From Nepenthes gracilis (Eukaryota; Streptophyta; Magnoliopsida; Caryophyllales; Nepenthaceae): a stretch of DNA of 64,000 bases. A program made the translations under genes and the position numbers. Below, one piece after another: positions 33,338 to 44,529 of this stretch. Within the stretch, counting starts at the first letter, position 1; each line of letters opens with the position of its first letter. Below the pieces are notes generated by a model. The model searched no databases. It was given only the letters and a program-made list of their open reading frames with translations, and was not told where the DNA came from. The DNA lies in contig BSYO01000024.1 of the NCBI GenBank assembly GCA_033239525.1, forward strand, positions 5,851,991 through 5,915,990. Reading direction: 5' to 3'.

Positions 33338-33679
33338 TCATACCTATAGAAATAGATAGTTATAACAAGAGATAGACTAAACGGTAGAAATTTTCTAGCG
33401 TTATTTGAATAAAGTAAATAATAAGATGATAATTAAGTTTACATGTATGAAAATTAAATCAGTGATCAATTTGAGTTATACACTTGTGTGCAGGGGTGTT
33501 TAAAAACCGCTAACATGATACACTCAGCCGAAATAAATAATAGTAAGTGTACTGAACGATTTGATTTTTGATTGATATAATAAAAATTTATTGGGTTTCA
33601 AGTAAGTTTTGGGTGTTAATTCTTTAACTAAGGAGTACCAAAATTGACAATACATAAATATATATAGCCATATAATTAT

Positions 33680-33722
<43 letters not shown>

Positions 33723-34039
33723 TATAAAATTATTCACGATTGAATAAAACATATATCTTTTACAGTTTGTTATTAAATTATTATTAGAATTTATAATTTA
33801 TATACTAAAATATTATTTAAATATTTTATACTTTAAAATTTTAATTATTATATATTCATAATTTGAATAAAAATATTATTATATTTAAATAACTGATTAA
33901 CTAATCAAATCAGTTTGGTCTTGAATTTTGGTTTTGATGGGTCAAAAAATCACCCTTCATTATTTGAACCATAAATACCCCTAACCGTATATTTAGACTT
34001 ATATTTTATATATTTTTTGCAAGTAAGTAATATTAGTGG
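33338..34039. other. AT-rich intergenic DNA with (TA)n tract
   Basis: About 700 bp of AT-rich sequence with no recognised gene. It includes an (AT)n run of about 19 units around 33681-33719. Confidence 0.75.
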
Positions 34040-34893
34040 CGATGTATTCTCAAATCCGAATAAATGTACGGATTAGGGGACCATGGTTTGGATTACTTGT
34101 TCTGATTGATCTAGAGCGGGTCTGATTTTCGTTTGTTCTAAACCTGAATCCTATATAATACAACGGACAAGTAAGAGGTTAGAGATTGGGAGAACTCACT
34201 TTCTGATTTATCCTCTAACATCAAAATTATTAATTTTTTTAAGAAGATAGAAAGATAGAAAGATATAAAAAGTAAGTTACAGATGTAAAAATACGTGAGT
34301 TGAGTGTAGATTTTTTGGATAGTAGGGCTCCAACGGGCGCGCTCAACAAAGAGCATCTTAGAGAGAGATGATGCACTCGAGTGAGAGAAAGGGCGGTTTT
34401 GAGAGGTCAATGGTTGGGCGTCGGAGCATCACTGGAAAACTCCCTTTTAGTGGGGGTGGTACTAAATTGAGCTATATACTTAAATTGCTTAAGCATTTTC
34501 TTAGTGCACTTTTGGTGTCATCTTTTCCTCATCTCTTATTAGAAAGGAGATGCATATATATAGAGTTAGGGGTAGTTTGATTTTTCTTAATAATCGCCCA
34601 TAAAATCGCCTGAATGGATAAGGAAATATCGTTTTACTGACGGTTTTTGACCGGTTATGATATTTGTTGAGTAGTCCGGATAAAGAAAAAGAAGTTATTT
34701 GTTCTGATCGATTATAGTAAATTCTTTCAACACGCGAGAAGTGAATCGCAGGCCGTTTTGATAAGGTCGATGAGCTCATCCATTCGCTTTGAGCCATCTG
34801 GGCTGACTGGATCAGTTGAGACATTATCTAATTTTGAACCAATTCCTCTTGTTGATGGGCCCTCTTTTTAGGCTGGACTGACCAAATCCATCA
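34040..34893 (-). repeat. Solo LTR, minus strand, Tat-like family
   Basis: The left end CGATGTATTCTCAAATCCGA matches the inner end of the LTR at 12173 (TAATACTTATCTCAATCCGA). Similarity continues through GGATTAGGG and a GAGAGGTCAGAGG-like block. The right end AAATCCATCA matches GATCCATCA at 13815. The flanks agtgg (left) and agttg (right) fit a 5-bp target duplication with one change. No internal domains are attached. Confidence 0.72.
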
Positions 34894-35144
34894 AGTTGTA
34901 AGAATAAAAATAAGTTAGCACTTGAAATTATTTAAATTATATTATATTAGAAGATAAATTTAAAATACAATATTTTTGTAATTTTTCAAAAATATGATGA
35001 CTTTATAATAATACATACAGTAATCCACCTAATTTTAGAATTAATAATTATTTTATTTAAAAAAATACTAATAATAATGTCGCTTTTAATTTTAACTTTT
35101 CAAATTTTGCATACTATTTACTGAATAAAAGATGTGCCCGACCC

Positions 35145-35350
35145 ATATAAGCGCTCATTTATGATATCCTCCGAACGGTAATAAAATCACACTCCTCCAT
35201 CTTCCATTCATACAGAGAGAAAGCGGTGCACAGAGAGAGAGAGAGAGAGAGGGGGAACCAAATATAAGCCCTTGTTTATGAGTCAAGAACCTCCAAACGG
35301 TAACAAAATCACTCTCCTCCATCTTCGAATCATAGAGAGAGAAAGCGGGC

Positions 35351-35381
<31 letters not shown>

Positions 35382-35400
35382 GCGGAGGAATTGCGGGATG
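35145..35400 (+). promoter_or_regulatory. Duplicated promoter/5'-UTR-like segment
   Basis: A 117-bp unit is present twice (from 35145 and from 35262). Each contains ATATAAG, then a CTCCATCTTC block about 50 bp on, then AGAGAGAAAGCGG and a (GA)n tract (35231-35251 and 35358-35382). A TATA-like motif followed by a GA-rich leader is typical of plant gene starts. An ATG follows at 35398. Confidence 0.5.
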
Positions 35401-35487
35401 GTGCTTCTGGAATTTCAGCCCAAAATCAAAGCATGGGAGGTTGATATCAGTTCTTTTATTTTTATTTTTTTGTTATGGATTTTCTGA
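35398..35487 (+). CDS. Possible first exon of an unrecognised host gene
   Basis: ATG at 35398 after the GA-rich leader gives MVLLEFQPKIKAWEVDISSF and ends at a stop in 35485-35487. GGGAG/GTTGATATC after the fourteenth codon could be a splice donor, and the sequence then becomes T-rich like an intron. I cannot find the next exon or name a family. It may be the broken start of a gene or a chance frame. Confidence 0.25.
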   Translation: MVLLEFQPKIKAWEVDISSFIFIFLLWIF

Positions 35488-35490
35488 TAT

Positions 35491-37138
35491 TCCGAATTCA
35501 GTTAGCTGGGTTCGACAATGTGAGCTTTCATCTGTTGTCAAATTACTCCGTTTTGATTAATTGGCTGTTTTTACCCGTTTTCGTTTTTTATTTTACGTTT
35601 GTCTCTCTGTTGATTTCTGAGTTGTAGAAGTTCTCCGTACCCTAATAATTGATCCCAGCCACTTGAGAGTATATATAAATATATTATGGATAATATGCAT
35701 TTCTCGTTCAGCTCTTCTATGTGATTTATTTGATAAGAATTCGAATGAGGATTGTACGGTATTTTATGTCTTTGCCTGAACTAAGTTGCAGATGTAATGT
35801 CTTTGAGTAAGTTTATGTGAGATCCAGGGAACAATACAGATATTGTAGGGGACATAACCTGAAATTGAAGTTTTATGTGGAGGAGCTAGATACCAATGGT
35901 GATTAAAGCAGTAATTGATTTTTATGGTGCTTTGATCGTCATTGTAGAGATTTTTTTTTTTTTTTTTTGAAAATTTAGACTCTCTTATGGCATTGACTTT
36001 CTTTCCAAGGGCTTTTTTTTTTTTTTTAATTGGAATTTTCTGTTATTGGTTTATCTTGAATATGGATGAATCTGTGCGATTTAGCTCAATTAGTTTTGAA
36101 TTTGAGTTGTTGTTTATGGCATTGAATTCGAGGTTGTTATAAGGAAATCGTCTAAATTGAAAGTATCCTAATTGGTTTAGCTTGAATTTGGTTTGGATTG
36201 AGCAACGATCAAGACTTTTGCGATCAGGTTCAATTAGTTTGAATTGGAGGAATTGTCTATGGTCTTGTTGTTTCTTACTCAAGAATCTTTTATCGCTGCA
36301 GCCTCTGTGAATGTTTTATTGATGCTTGGGCTGATTAGAAGTTTTGGAAAGTTGGTAAACTTTTTGATTGCTGCGGCAAGTGTAACGGCTATAATGTTTG
36401 AGCTTGTTTCTGAGAATTATTATCGTAATTGACATTATGAAGAATTTGAACTTGACTTTGGTGTATTTGATTCGAAAATACAAAATGATTTGAATAAACT
36501 CAGTTTGATCATTTGTCTCTCGTATGAAATATAGCTGCATTTCCTCTGCTAGGAGCAATGTCATAATGCTATGATGATTAAGGATCTTTTATAGGTACAT
36601 TGAATATAAATATTATCATCATTAGATCCTCAAATTCTAGAGCATCCTGGGACACAAAAGTCCGTTAATAACTCTAAAGCAACATTATATAAATATTCAT
36701 TTCTGCGTACAGTTAAATTCTCTCCGTACGAGCATCAACTTTTTGTACTTGCTTTACATAATATAATAATTCCAAAATCATCCAATAAAGGAGATCCCGG
36801 CCCAATAACATGCATCTTTAAAACAATTAATCCCAAATTATTCATCCTTATATAACATCAAATAATGTCTTCTAACATAGCGAATAATCAAAAACTTCCA
36901 CCAAACTAACGAATGACTTAGGATGGTGTTCAAACGTCGTTCAAACGATGTTCAAGCACTGTACCATAAAAGGTCTTAGAAGCATTTTTAAACTTGTGGA
37001 ACACTAAATAATTCTCAATTTGCATCCATAAGGGCACATGCAACCAATCTAACCGTAAATTTAACTCCCTAATTAAAATACAACACTTTTAGTCATTGAT
37101 TTTCTTATTAACACAAATCTATCTCCAGCCATGATAAC
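35491..37138. other. T-rich, intron-like or intergenic DNA, no gene recognised
   Basis: Poly-T tracts (about 35951-35968 and 36013-36027) and short frames only. It could be the intron and downstream region of the possible gene at 35398. Nothing in it resembles a known domain. Confidence 0.4.
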
Positions 37139-37143
37139 AAAGG

Positions 37144-37561
37144 TGATGCAGGGGAAGGGGGAAGGGGGAAGGGGGGGGGGAGGAGAAGTAAAAGGAAGTG
37201 AGAGAATGGAAAAAAGTAGGAGGAGGAAGTGAGAGAAGAGAAGTAGAGACCCAGAGAGAGAGAGAAGAAAATCACAATACTCAATATTTATTCAATTCAT
37301 CAATCATTCCTTCAATAATAGAGTTATGATCATCATATATAGAACCTTCATCTTATGTTAATTCGAAAATAAATAAAATTTCTTAACTAATGATATCTCA
37401 AAATTAGAAAATAATATGACCTATTTTTCTAAGATAAAAATAAAATAAAATATTATCAAATAAAATCTCTCAAATAAAATCGAAATAAAATAAAATAAAA
37501 TATTTTCTAATTTAAGAAAATCAAATTTCTTCTAATTTGAATATCTATATTATCCGCATCA
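37144..37561 (-). repeat. 3' LTR of TRIM-like element
   Basis: TGATGCAGGGG to TATCCGCATCA. It contains a G-rich GGGGAA repeat at 37150-37182, a 'cacaatactcaatatttattcaatt' box and AAATAAAAT runs. It aligns with 38094-39391 minus its insertion, and with the solo LTR at 41626. Confidence 0.85.
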
Positions 37562-38093
37562 ATTTTCTCTGAGTAGCTTAAATTTGACCTCATCGAGTAA
37601 AAACTTTTTGTTGTCAATTTTTCAACTACAAGCTGAGTGGCTTGTAATTTGGAGTAAAGAGCAATTGTGAAGTTTGATCAACTATTATTGCACCCAAAAG
37701 AATAGCTGCCATTTCTGCCTCTTGGGCATCGTTGAAGGTGATATAGATAGTCTTGGAGTGCGTACTCTCACCATGCAATTTGAACATATTCTATATCCCC
37801 ATAAAAGGAGAACAATTCCTTGAGGTCTCAATGCGATGTACGGAGGGATAAATTGCAAACTTTCGCAATTTTTATTGACATGAAATTTGATCTAAAAAGA
37901 GAAGATCAATGAGAGACAATACGATAACTATAGGGAGTGTTTAAATGAGAAGAAGAAGAAGAAGAAGGTGGTTTCTGAGATGGTATCGAGAAAGAGACGG
38001 AGAGAGAATGGGAACAACGAGACTAGAAGAGAGGGTTTCTTCAACACAATCAGGCCATTGACAAACTACAAGGTAGGTCTCTGATACCAAATT
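37562..38093 (-). other. Short internal region of TRIM-like element
   Basis: 532 bp without a long frame. It has a (GAA)n tract at about 37949-37967. The primer site TGGTATCAGAGACC reads on the minus strand at about 38078-38091. Confidence 0.75.
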
Positions 38094-39391
38094 TGATATA
38101 GGAAAAGGGGAGGGGGAGGAGAAGTACAATGAAGTGAGAGAATGAGAAGAAACAGGAGGAGGAATAGAGAGAAGAAAAGTAGAGACTTAGAGAAAGAAAG
38201 AAATCACAATACTCAATATTTATTCAATTTATCAATTATCCCTTTAATAATAGAGTTATGACCTTATATAGAGAACCTACATCTTATATTAATTAAGAAA
38301 TGAATATAATTTTTTAACTAACGATATCTCAAAATTTAAAAAAAAATATGACACATTTTTTTAAGATAAAAATAAAATAAAATCTTACCAAATAAAATAT
38401 CTCAAATAAAATAAAATCTTTTCTAATATAAGAAAATCAAATCTCTTATTGATGTGGGCCAGCCTGGAATGAGGCCCAACCCGTTAGGAGGTCCAGTTGG
38501 GCGGCAAGGCCTAAAGAGCCTTGTGCAAAGCCCAGTAATGCGAAGTGGATCCCAGGTCCATCCGACAGCTTCTAGCGCACACCCAATCACGATCCGCATG
38601 CGCCTCACCTCTTGATGGCGGCAGACTGGCATCGCAGAGATGAAAGCCTAGAGACTGCCAACCAATGGAGGACGCGCTCAACTTTGGTAGGCCGTTGCGC
38701 CCACTTGCCGACAGTGGCCCAGTGAATCCCAGCAAAAAGTAGCCAGGTCCGTGTTTGCCATGCCCGACAACGGTCCCCTCATCATCACAAGACAACACCT
38801 GACACCGGTAGCCACCGCCAGTGCTCAGCAGGCGGCGAACCCAGGCAGGACACTTGTCATAGGTTTCGGTGCCCGAAGCCTCCACCATGGGCTTCTACAA
38901 ATACTCTTCTCCTTCACTGGATAGAGAGGATGGCCATATAAGCTAAGCTTCAATCACAAGCTCGAGCCCAGACTCACAAAGAGTAAGGAAAGACCCCAAC
39001 ACTCTTTCCTTTGAAAACCTTCGCTCCCGTCCAGCGACCATCATGAGCCATTCACCGAAGTGTACAAAAGGAGTCTAAGCCTTCTCCCATTCTCACTTGT
39101 CCCCCTTATATTCGAACATCCTTGCATTTTACATTTTGTTTACCTTTTAATCTTCCATCTTTCTATTTTTTTGAAAAAACCACTGACTTGAGTATCAAAA
39201 GATAAATCGATGAGCGATCCTGCCAATTCTTTGATCTCTTGTTAGCTATTTGTGGTGCGTAGGGCTTAGGTTTAAAGATGCGAAGGCCAAACTCGTTCGA
39301 GTTCGACCCACTTCGAGGAATTTGAAGGCTCCCTAACCTGGAATTGAGGGCGCATCACTTCTAATTCGAAATGTCCATAATGTCCGCATCA
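38094..39391 (-). repeat. 5' LTR of TRIM-like element, interrupted
   Basis: TGATATAGG to TCCGCATCA. Removing 38450-39362 restores continuity with the other copies (..atctcTTCTaattcgaa.. as in 37523-37541). Confidence 0.85.
38450..39357 (+). repeat. Solo LTR (908 bp), Tat-like, nested in TRIM LTR
   Basis: Starts TGATGTGGG and ends GGCGCATCA, with flanks cttat and cttct as target duplication (one change). Comparison with the uninterrupted LTR at 37144 gives the empty site. It shares the CTACAAATACTC promoter-like motif and the GACTTGAGTATCAAAAGAT and GTGGTGCGTAGGG end region with the LTRs at 44.4 and 51.7 kb, but has no 50-bp array. Confidence 0.9.
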
Positions 39392-39396
39392 CAAGG

Positions 39397-40030
39397 TATA
39401 CTCAAAGCTTATCATAAATTAGAGTTAAGGATTTAAAGACATATGTTTTTGGAAAGCTACACCCATACTAGTGCTTGACCCATCTGTTTCATCTTAAATG
39501 TTTTATCAAAATCTTGAAGTGTCAAAACTGGTGCCACAGTCATGGTTCTTTCAGGATCCAATGGAATTCATCTTTCTTAAAGAGTTCGGTAATAAGAGGC
39601 CTAGCGTTGATACCATGCTTAATAATGAATTTCCTGTAATAGTCAAGCCAAGGAATCCTCTAGGTGAATTCTAAGTTGTGGGAGTGGGCTAAGAAATAAT
39701 TCACTACTTTAGACGGGTGAGTTACCACTCTTTTCCTAGAAACGATGTGTCCCAGATATTCCAATTGTTTTTGACAAAAAGGAACATATTTATTTGGCAA
39801 AAAGATGTTGCCGTTGAAGGGTAAGTAATGTTTGTTTGTGGTGAACAATGAGGATTTCCATCGAAGGTCTGTAAACTAATATATTATAAAAAATTGATAG
39901 GATAAATTTTCTAAGACAAGGCTGAAAAATACGATTCATGGGGGAATGAAAGATGGCAGGTACATCGGTCAAGAAAAATGGCATTACATTACCATGAACT
40001 TGTAATGTCCTTGATGTGTTTGACATGTTG
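39397..40030 (-). pseudogene. Ty3-gypsy RT/RNase H fragment
   Basis: The minus-strand frame 39790-40026 gives DVPAIFHSPMNRIFQPCLRK and ILVYRPSMEI. The position of the catalytic Asp-Asp reads YN (IFYNILVY), so it is dead. 39660-39848 gives FCQKQLEYLGHIVSRK, and then YYRKFIIKHGINARPLI and ELFKKDEFHW mark the start of RNase H. It ends where the TRIM element was inserted. No LTR is attached. Confidence 0.82.
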
Positions 40031-41620
40031 TTTTCGGAGGCCTAAGTCCAATTATATCACTATAGTTAAGAATCCACGAGACTTCTGAAACTGTCTCGAA
40101 ACAAGTTTGGCATGATGTTCAAATGTCAACTTAAATTCTTAGCAAAATAAGGTCTAATCACTATGAATTTCATCATGACTATCAGCTAATCTATAGTACC
40201 CTTACCAAGGTATTTATAAAATTGAGCACTCACACTTGTAGATCTACCTTGATCTCGGCTCTTAAAACTCTCAAAATAATGATAGTCAACGGAGAATGAG
40301 GTGAGGGTAAGTTATAGAGAATTAGGGTTTTTAAAAAACGGGGGCATAGTTTGAGTTTGATTAAATCCCATTATTTTCTCCTTAATTATTTTGTTAATTA
40401 GGATTATGATAAGAGGAAATGGTAGCCAGATGAAATAAGACAAAGGGAAATGCCATTTAGGGTTTCGAGGGATTTGGTTTAAGGTTTCTATGGGGATCAC
40501 TAGGGTTTTTGCCAATCCCAACAATGCCACCTTAGTTAATTTTACTATTTGAAATCACATAAAGTACGTACGGCACACTCATAATTAATTCTTCTCAATA
40601 AATTATATAACTAAAAATTAAGTCTGTTGTTATTGAATAAATTATAAAAATGTCCAGTGGTTATCATCTCAAAACCAATCCGTCCTAACTCACTAGAATG
40701 TTAGTTCTAGCCTGATTACAAATTAATGGTTATAAAAAATATCACAGCACACTAATTTTCTTCCTTGACGATCCCTATTGATCATATGTCCAATTGATCA
40801 AAAATAGAACACTAAAATGTTACAATGGCTGGCAATTCTGAAATCCCAATCCAGTAATGTCACGTGAGTGAAGAAGGGCGATGCTGCTTGTAAAGATCTT
40901 GTTTTTGCTATCTGTTTTTCCCATCTAGTTTAGCTTTTGGGCATATTTCACCTTTAGTTCAGGATCATGTTAGGTTTAGACATTTGATTTGTCACTGGAC
41001 TAAGACTAGTCAATTAAGCTATAACAAGAACTTAGCTTTTCACATGACTTGAATCTTTAACCGGAAGGAACCACCTCGAGAGTCAAACTCGAGCACTTCA
41101 TAAGAAAACTACTAAAGAGGTGGATACCAATGTTGTTAGAGTTAGCCTTTTTTATTATGGTTATGAATGACAGAGAAGTTGAGTCTCAGTCACTGTCGTT
41201 CATTCGAGAGATGAAAGAAATGTTTTTCAGTTGTTCAACTCTGACTTTTCTGCCCCATTTTCTAAAGTATCCAAATTCATTGGTTCTTTCTTTTTCAATA
41301 TTGAATTCAGGTGCACTTTTTGCCTCAACTTCTAATACTTCACCAACAAATTTCAAGGCTGATAATTCTTCACCTTTTTTCTCACACTAATTGAACAATG
41401 CTTTACAAAGGAAGTTTGCACCTAAGAGATGGAACCATGCCGAGAAATAATTTTCTCACCTCCAAAATAACAAAACCAAAACTCGGTACTTGACTTCTCC
41501 GCTAATATGTGTTATTAAGTATATGAAAATAAAACATGAATGCTCAACAAAACCATCTTTCTCCCGTTAAGGGAAATAAGGTAAAGTAAGGTAATTTAGT
41601 TTCTATTTCTATTAGTTAGC
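40031..41620. other. Intergenic DNA, one unexplained open stretch
   Basis: About 1.6 kb with no recognised element. Apart from the minus-strand stretch at 41197-41392 (listed separately) I see only short frames and AT-rich sequence. Confidence 0.4.
41197..41392 (-). other. Unrecognised minus-strand open stretch (about 65 codons)
   Basis: Minus-strand translation is open: CEKKGEELSALKFVGEVLEV, EAKSAPEFNIEKERTNEFGY, FRKWGRKVRVEQLKNISFIS, RMNDSD, stop. It has no Met start and a charged composition typical of soluble protein. It could be an exon or a captured fragment. I do not recognise the family. Confidence 0.22.
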
Positions 41621-41625
41621 CAATG

Positions 41626-42069
41626 TGATGTAGGGAGGGGAAGGTAGGGAAGAAAGACAGAGGGGTAGAGATAAGAGTACAGATAAGAGGGGTAGAAATA
41701 AGAATAGAAATTGTAGGGGTAGAGACAAAAAAAAGAGGAAATCAAGGGAGAAAGGGAGAAGGAAATCACAATACTCAATTGCTGTCCATTTCTCAAGCAT
41801 TCATCCATTCAATCATTTCTTAAACAAAAGAAGTAGGGTTTTTATATGGAGAATCCGAATTCTAGACTAAGTTGGAAGGAAATATAACTTACTAATTAAA
41901 TATGGCTTAAATTCCTAAAATATAAGAAAATCTCAATCAAATAAAACTAAATTAAATAAAATCGCAATATAATAAACGCAAATAAAATCGTAATCTTTTA
42001 AATAAAATAAAATTAAAGGAAATCAAAATAAATTTCTTCTAATTTGGTATAGTTTGGATATCCGCATCA
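41626..42069 (-). repeat. Solo LTR of the TRIM-like family with perfect target duplication
   Basis: 444 bp from TGATGTAGG to ATCCGCATCA. It matches the LTRs at 37144 and 38094 in the G-rich start, the CACAATACTCAATT box and the AAATAAAAT tail. The same 5 bases, caatg, stand on both sides (41621-41625 and 42070-42074). Confidence 0.92.
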
Positions 42070-42074
42070 CAATG

Positions 42075-43047
42075 TGTTAAAATTTTCTTCTCTGACGAGT
42101 ACTTCTTCTAGTTACCTAATTCAAATTCAAAAGTCGGAAACCTTCTCTTAGGCCATTTTTCTTCAATCCCATGCAATCCTAACATCATATTAAGATGTGA
42201 CCATATTTTAAGGGATTCTTAGGTAACTAGGAGTAGAGTCCCTAGAGTTGGAGAAAGTACTTTTTATGATTACTTTTTCAATTAGTTACTTTCTTTTCTA
42301 TTCTTTTTAGGTAGTTACCATCACAATCCAAGTTTAGTTCCTCTTTCTTGAAATCATAATATAACTCGGAACTGTAAATCTTAATTGGAAGACCATAAGA
42401 TAATGGAGTGGTGATGATGGCTCTTCCAACTACAGGATTTCATTACCATGATTCCTTTATATTTAATTTTTACATAGTCACAAGCCCTGAAAGGCAATGA
42501 AATTTTTTATTGTAAGAAATATATAAATTTGGACATTAGCACATTGACTTTTAAATGTTGCGCAACGCTGGCCAAATCATAGTGCAGCGTTCGAATACTA
42601 GTTAAATACTATCCAAAATTCATATAAGACAATTCAAATGATCATGAAATTTAACATTTATCTTCTATATCACACATTTTTATCATATTTAGCCATTAGA
42701 ATAGATTAACCAAGGGTGGAAAGTATGGCTTTAGAATAACAAGAAGAACATGAAATTTTGAAGTGAAGGGGTTATATACCACTTGCCTTGGGACATGTGA
42801 AAATTGCATGAACTGCCACCAAATAATCCTCTACAAACGGCCTTTGAAATCACACTGTCAATCTTGATCTTTAAGAGCTATGAAGCTAGAAAATGTAAAG
42901 GTTTTCTCTTTTGTCCGGTCTTCTACTTCTCATGGCTGCTTCTTTCTTTCTCAACAATTGACTACTAATTTCTCAATGAGTAATTTTGTTAGAAGAGAAG
43001 GGAGGGAAGTGGCTAAGGTGAATGACATATGGGGAGAGGAAAAATAT
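42075..43047. other. Intergenic DNA, no gene recognised
   Basis: About 1 kb of AT-rich sequence with only short frames. A 60-codon plus-strand frame (42880-43062) runs into the MITE-like sequence and has no recognisable motif. Confidence 0.4.
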
Positions 43048-43242
43048 TTACGGCATGTTTAGTTGTTGAAATGAAATAAGGTAGGAATAGAGTATTTATT
43101 ATTAGGGAATAGAATAAGGTGGAAATATAGTTAGAAATCTTATTTTTATATTTGGTTATTTGAATAGAATAAGTTGAGAATTAGTATTCTAATATTTAGT
43201 TACTAAAATAATATGAGAAATATGGTAGAAATTTATAGTAGA

Positions 43243-43243
43243 A

Positions 43244-43322
<79 letters not shown>
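43243..43322. repeat. (AAT)n microsatellite
   Basis: About 26 uninterrupted AAT/ATA units. Further shorter AAT runs stand at 43422-43455 and at 51762-51843, so the LTR element at 43460-51764 lies within this kind of repeat. Confidence 0.95.
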
Positions 43323-43323
<1 letters not shown>

Positions 43324-43363
43324 TGATGGATCCGGTAACCCATAGGCCGGATCCATCAACTAT
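43324..43363. repeat. Inverted-repeat fragment of an LTR start
   Basis: The first bases of the LTR at 43460 (TGATGGATCCGG, then TAACCCATAGG) occur here 136 bp earlier and are followed by CCGGATCCATCA, the exact reverse complement of the first twelve. The AT-rich text before the LTR is then repeated. Confidence 0.85.
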
Positions 43364-43459
43364 TTTAATATTTGGTTACTAGAATAGTATGAAAAATAGG
43401 GTAGAAATTTATAGTAGTAGTAATAATAATAATAAATAATAATAATAATTAATAATAGT

Positions 43460-44510
43460 TGATGGATCCGGTAACCCATAGGTCGGCCCAGGACCAGGCC
43501 TACAGGGAAAGCTACCCCGGAGGCAGTGGCCCAGTAAAAGATCCATGCAGCCCAAGATCCGCTTGGGAGAGTGCGGGCCGTGAAGATTACCTTATGGACA
43601 GGCCCACACCCACGGCCCATCAACGTCCCCTTAGTGAGTTCGACTTAATATACGAGCCTATTGTGGACTCTTGGATTGCGAGCCTGGCTCAGGATAGAGG
43701 GATCGACTCAGACAAAGGGTCAAGCCCATGACCGGCCCGGAGAAAGTGTAATCAGGACGGAGGAGGAAAAGTAAGGGGGTAGCCAGTAGATCGACAACTA
43801 CCCTATAGACAACTACCCTCTCTACAGATACCTTCCCCCCTCTTTGAAGAAAGAGATGAAGGGGGATCCCCCAAACGGTGGGGGGGGATGATTTTTCCAT
43901 ATGAAAGGGAGAGCGGAGATGAATCGGGAAGCAGTTTTCTCTTAGTCCAAAAGCCACTCCCCAGTCGAGTACATTCATCGGAGCTCAATCATCCTCCTCA
44001 AAGTTGCTCTCCAGTCGAGTGCACTTATCGGAGTTCAGTCCATCACCTCAAAGCCGATCCCTAGCTGAGTGCACTCATTGGAGTTCAGTCCTTCTTCTAA
44101 AAACCGCTCTTCAACTGAGCGCATTCATTAAACTTCAGTTCTCTGCCTCAAAGTTGTTCTTCAGCCGAGTGCACTCATCAAAGCTAAAGCCTCCATCTCC
44201 AATCCACTCCCCTACTGAGCGTATTTGTCAGAGCCTAGCCCTCCATTAACACTTAATCTCCAGTAACATGCATCTATGCATTATGTACATTCCTCTGATC
44301 TTTCTAGCTACCTGAGGAAGATTTCGGACTTGAGTATCGGATGATGTGTTGGGGAATGAGTCTCGCTATTCTTTGACCTCTTGTTTGTTAGTTGTATTGT
44401 GTAGGATCTAGGTTTGAAGTATTGACGACAGAACCTACTTCAACTCGACCCTCAGAGAAGATCAAGTGGATCCTTAACTTGTTCAGTAATTTGAATCCAG
44501 GGACGCATCA
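43460..44510 (+). repeat. 5' LTR of Tat derivative
   Basis: TGATGGATCCGG to GGGACGCATCA. It contains CTCTCTACAGATACC (promoter-like, 43818-43832), a CT-rich/GA-rich hairpin just after it, six 50-bp units and the end motif GACTTGAGTATCGGATGAT. Confidence 0.92.
43962..44261 (+). repeat. 50-bp tandem repeats, exactly six units, in 5' LTR
   Basis: Six units of exactly 50 bp start CAGTCGAGT, CAGTCGAGT, TAGCTGAGT, CAACTGAGC, CAGCCGAGT and CTACTGAGC. Each contains a CACTCATYGGAG-like part and a CTCAAAGCCGCTC-like part. Confidence 0.95.
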
Positions 44511-44511
44511 T

Positions 44512-44529
44512 TGGCACTGTCTGTGGGAA
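44512..44529 (+). other. Primer binding site of Tat derivative
   Basis: TGGCACTGTCTGTGGGAA lies one base after the LTR end GCATCA. It differs from the Tat site at 15238 at one position. Confidence 0.85.

Larger units (their letters stand above)
37144..39391 (-). mobile_element. TRIM-like miniature copia-type element with nested solo LTR
   Basis: LTRs at 37144-37561 (418 bp) and 38094-39391 flank only 532 bp. The second LTR is interrupted at 38450-39362 by a gypsy solo LTR and its target duplication. The minus strand shows TTTGGTATCAGAGACC next to the right LTR (primer site) and CAGAGAAAAT next to the left LTR (polypurine tract). The flanks aaagg and caagg fit a 5-bp duplication. There is no coding domain inside, as in TRIM or SMART elements, so it needed enzymes from elsewhere. 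An internal-deletion derivative of a larger element is the alternative. Confidence 0.82.

Noticed and set aside
43962..44261. CRISPR array
   Set aside because: The units are contiguous 50-bp tandem repeats without unique spacers, inside an LTR of a plant retrotransposon.
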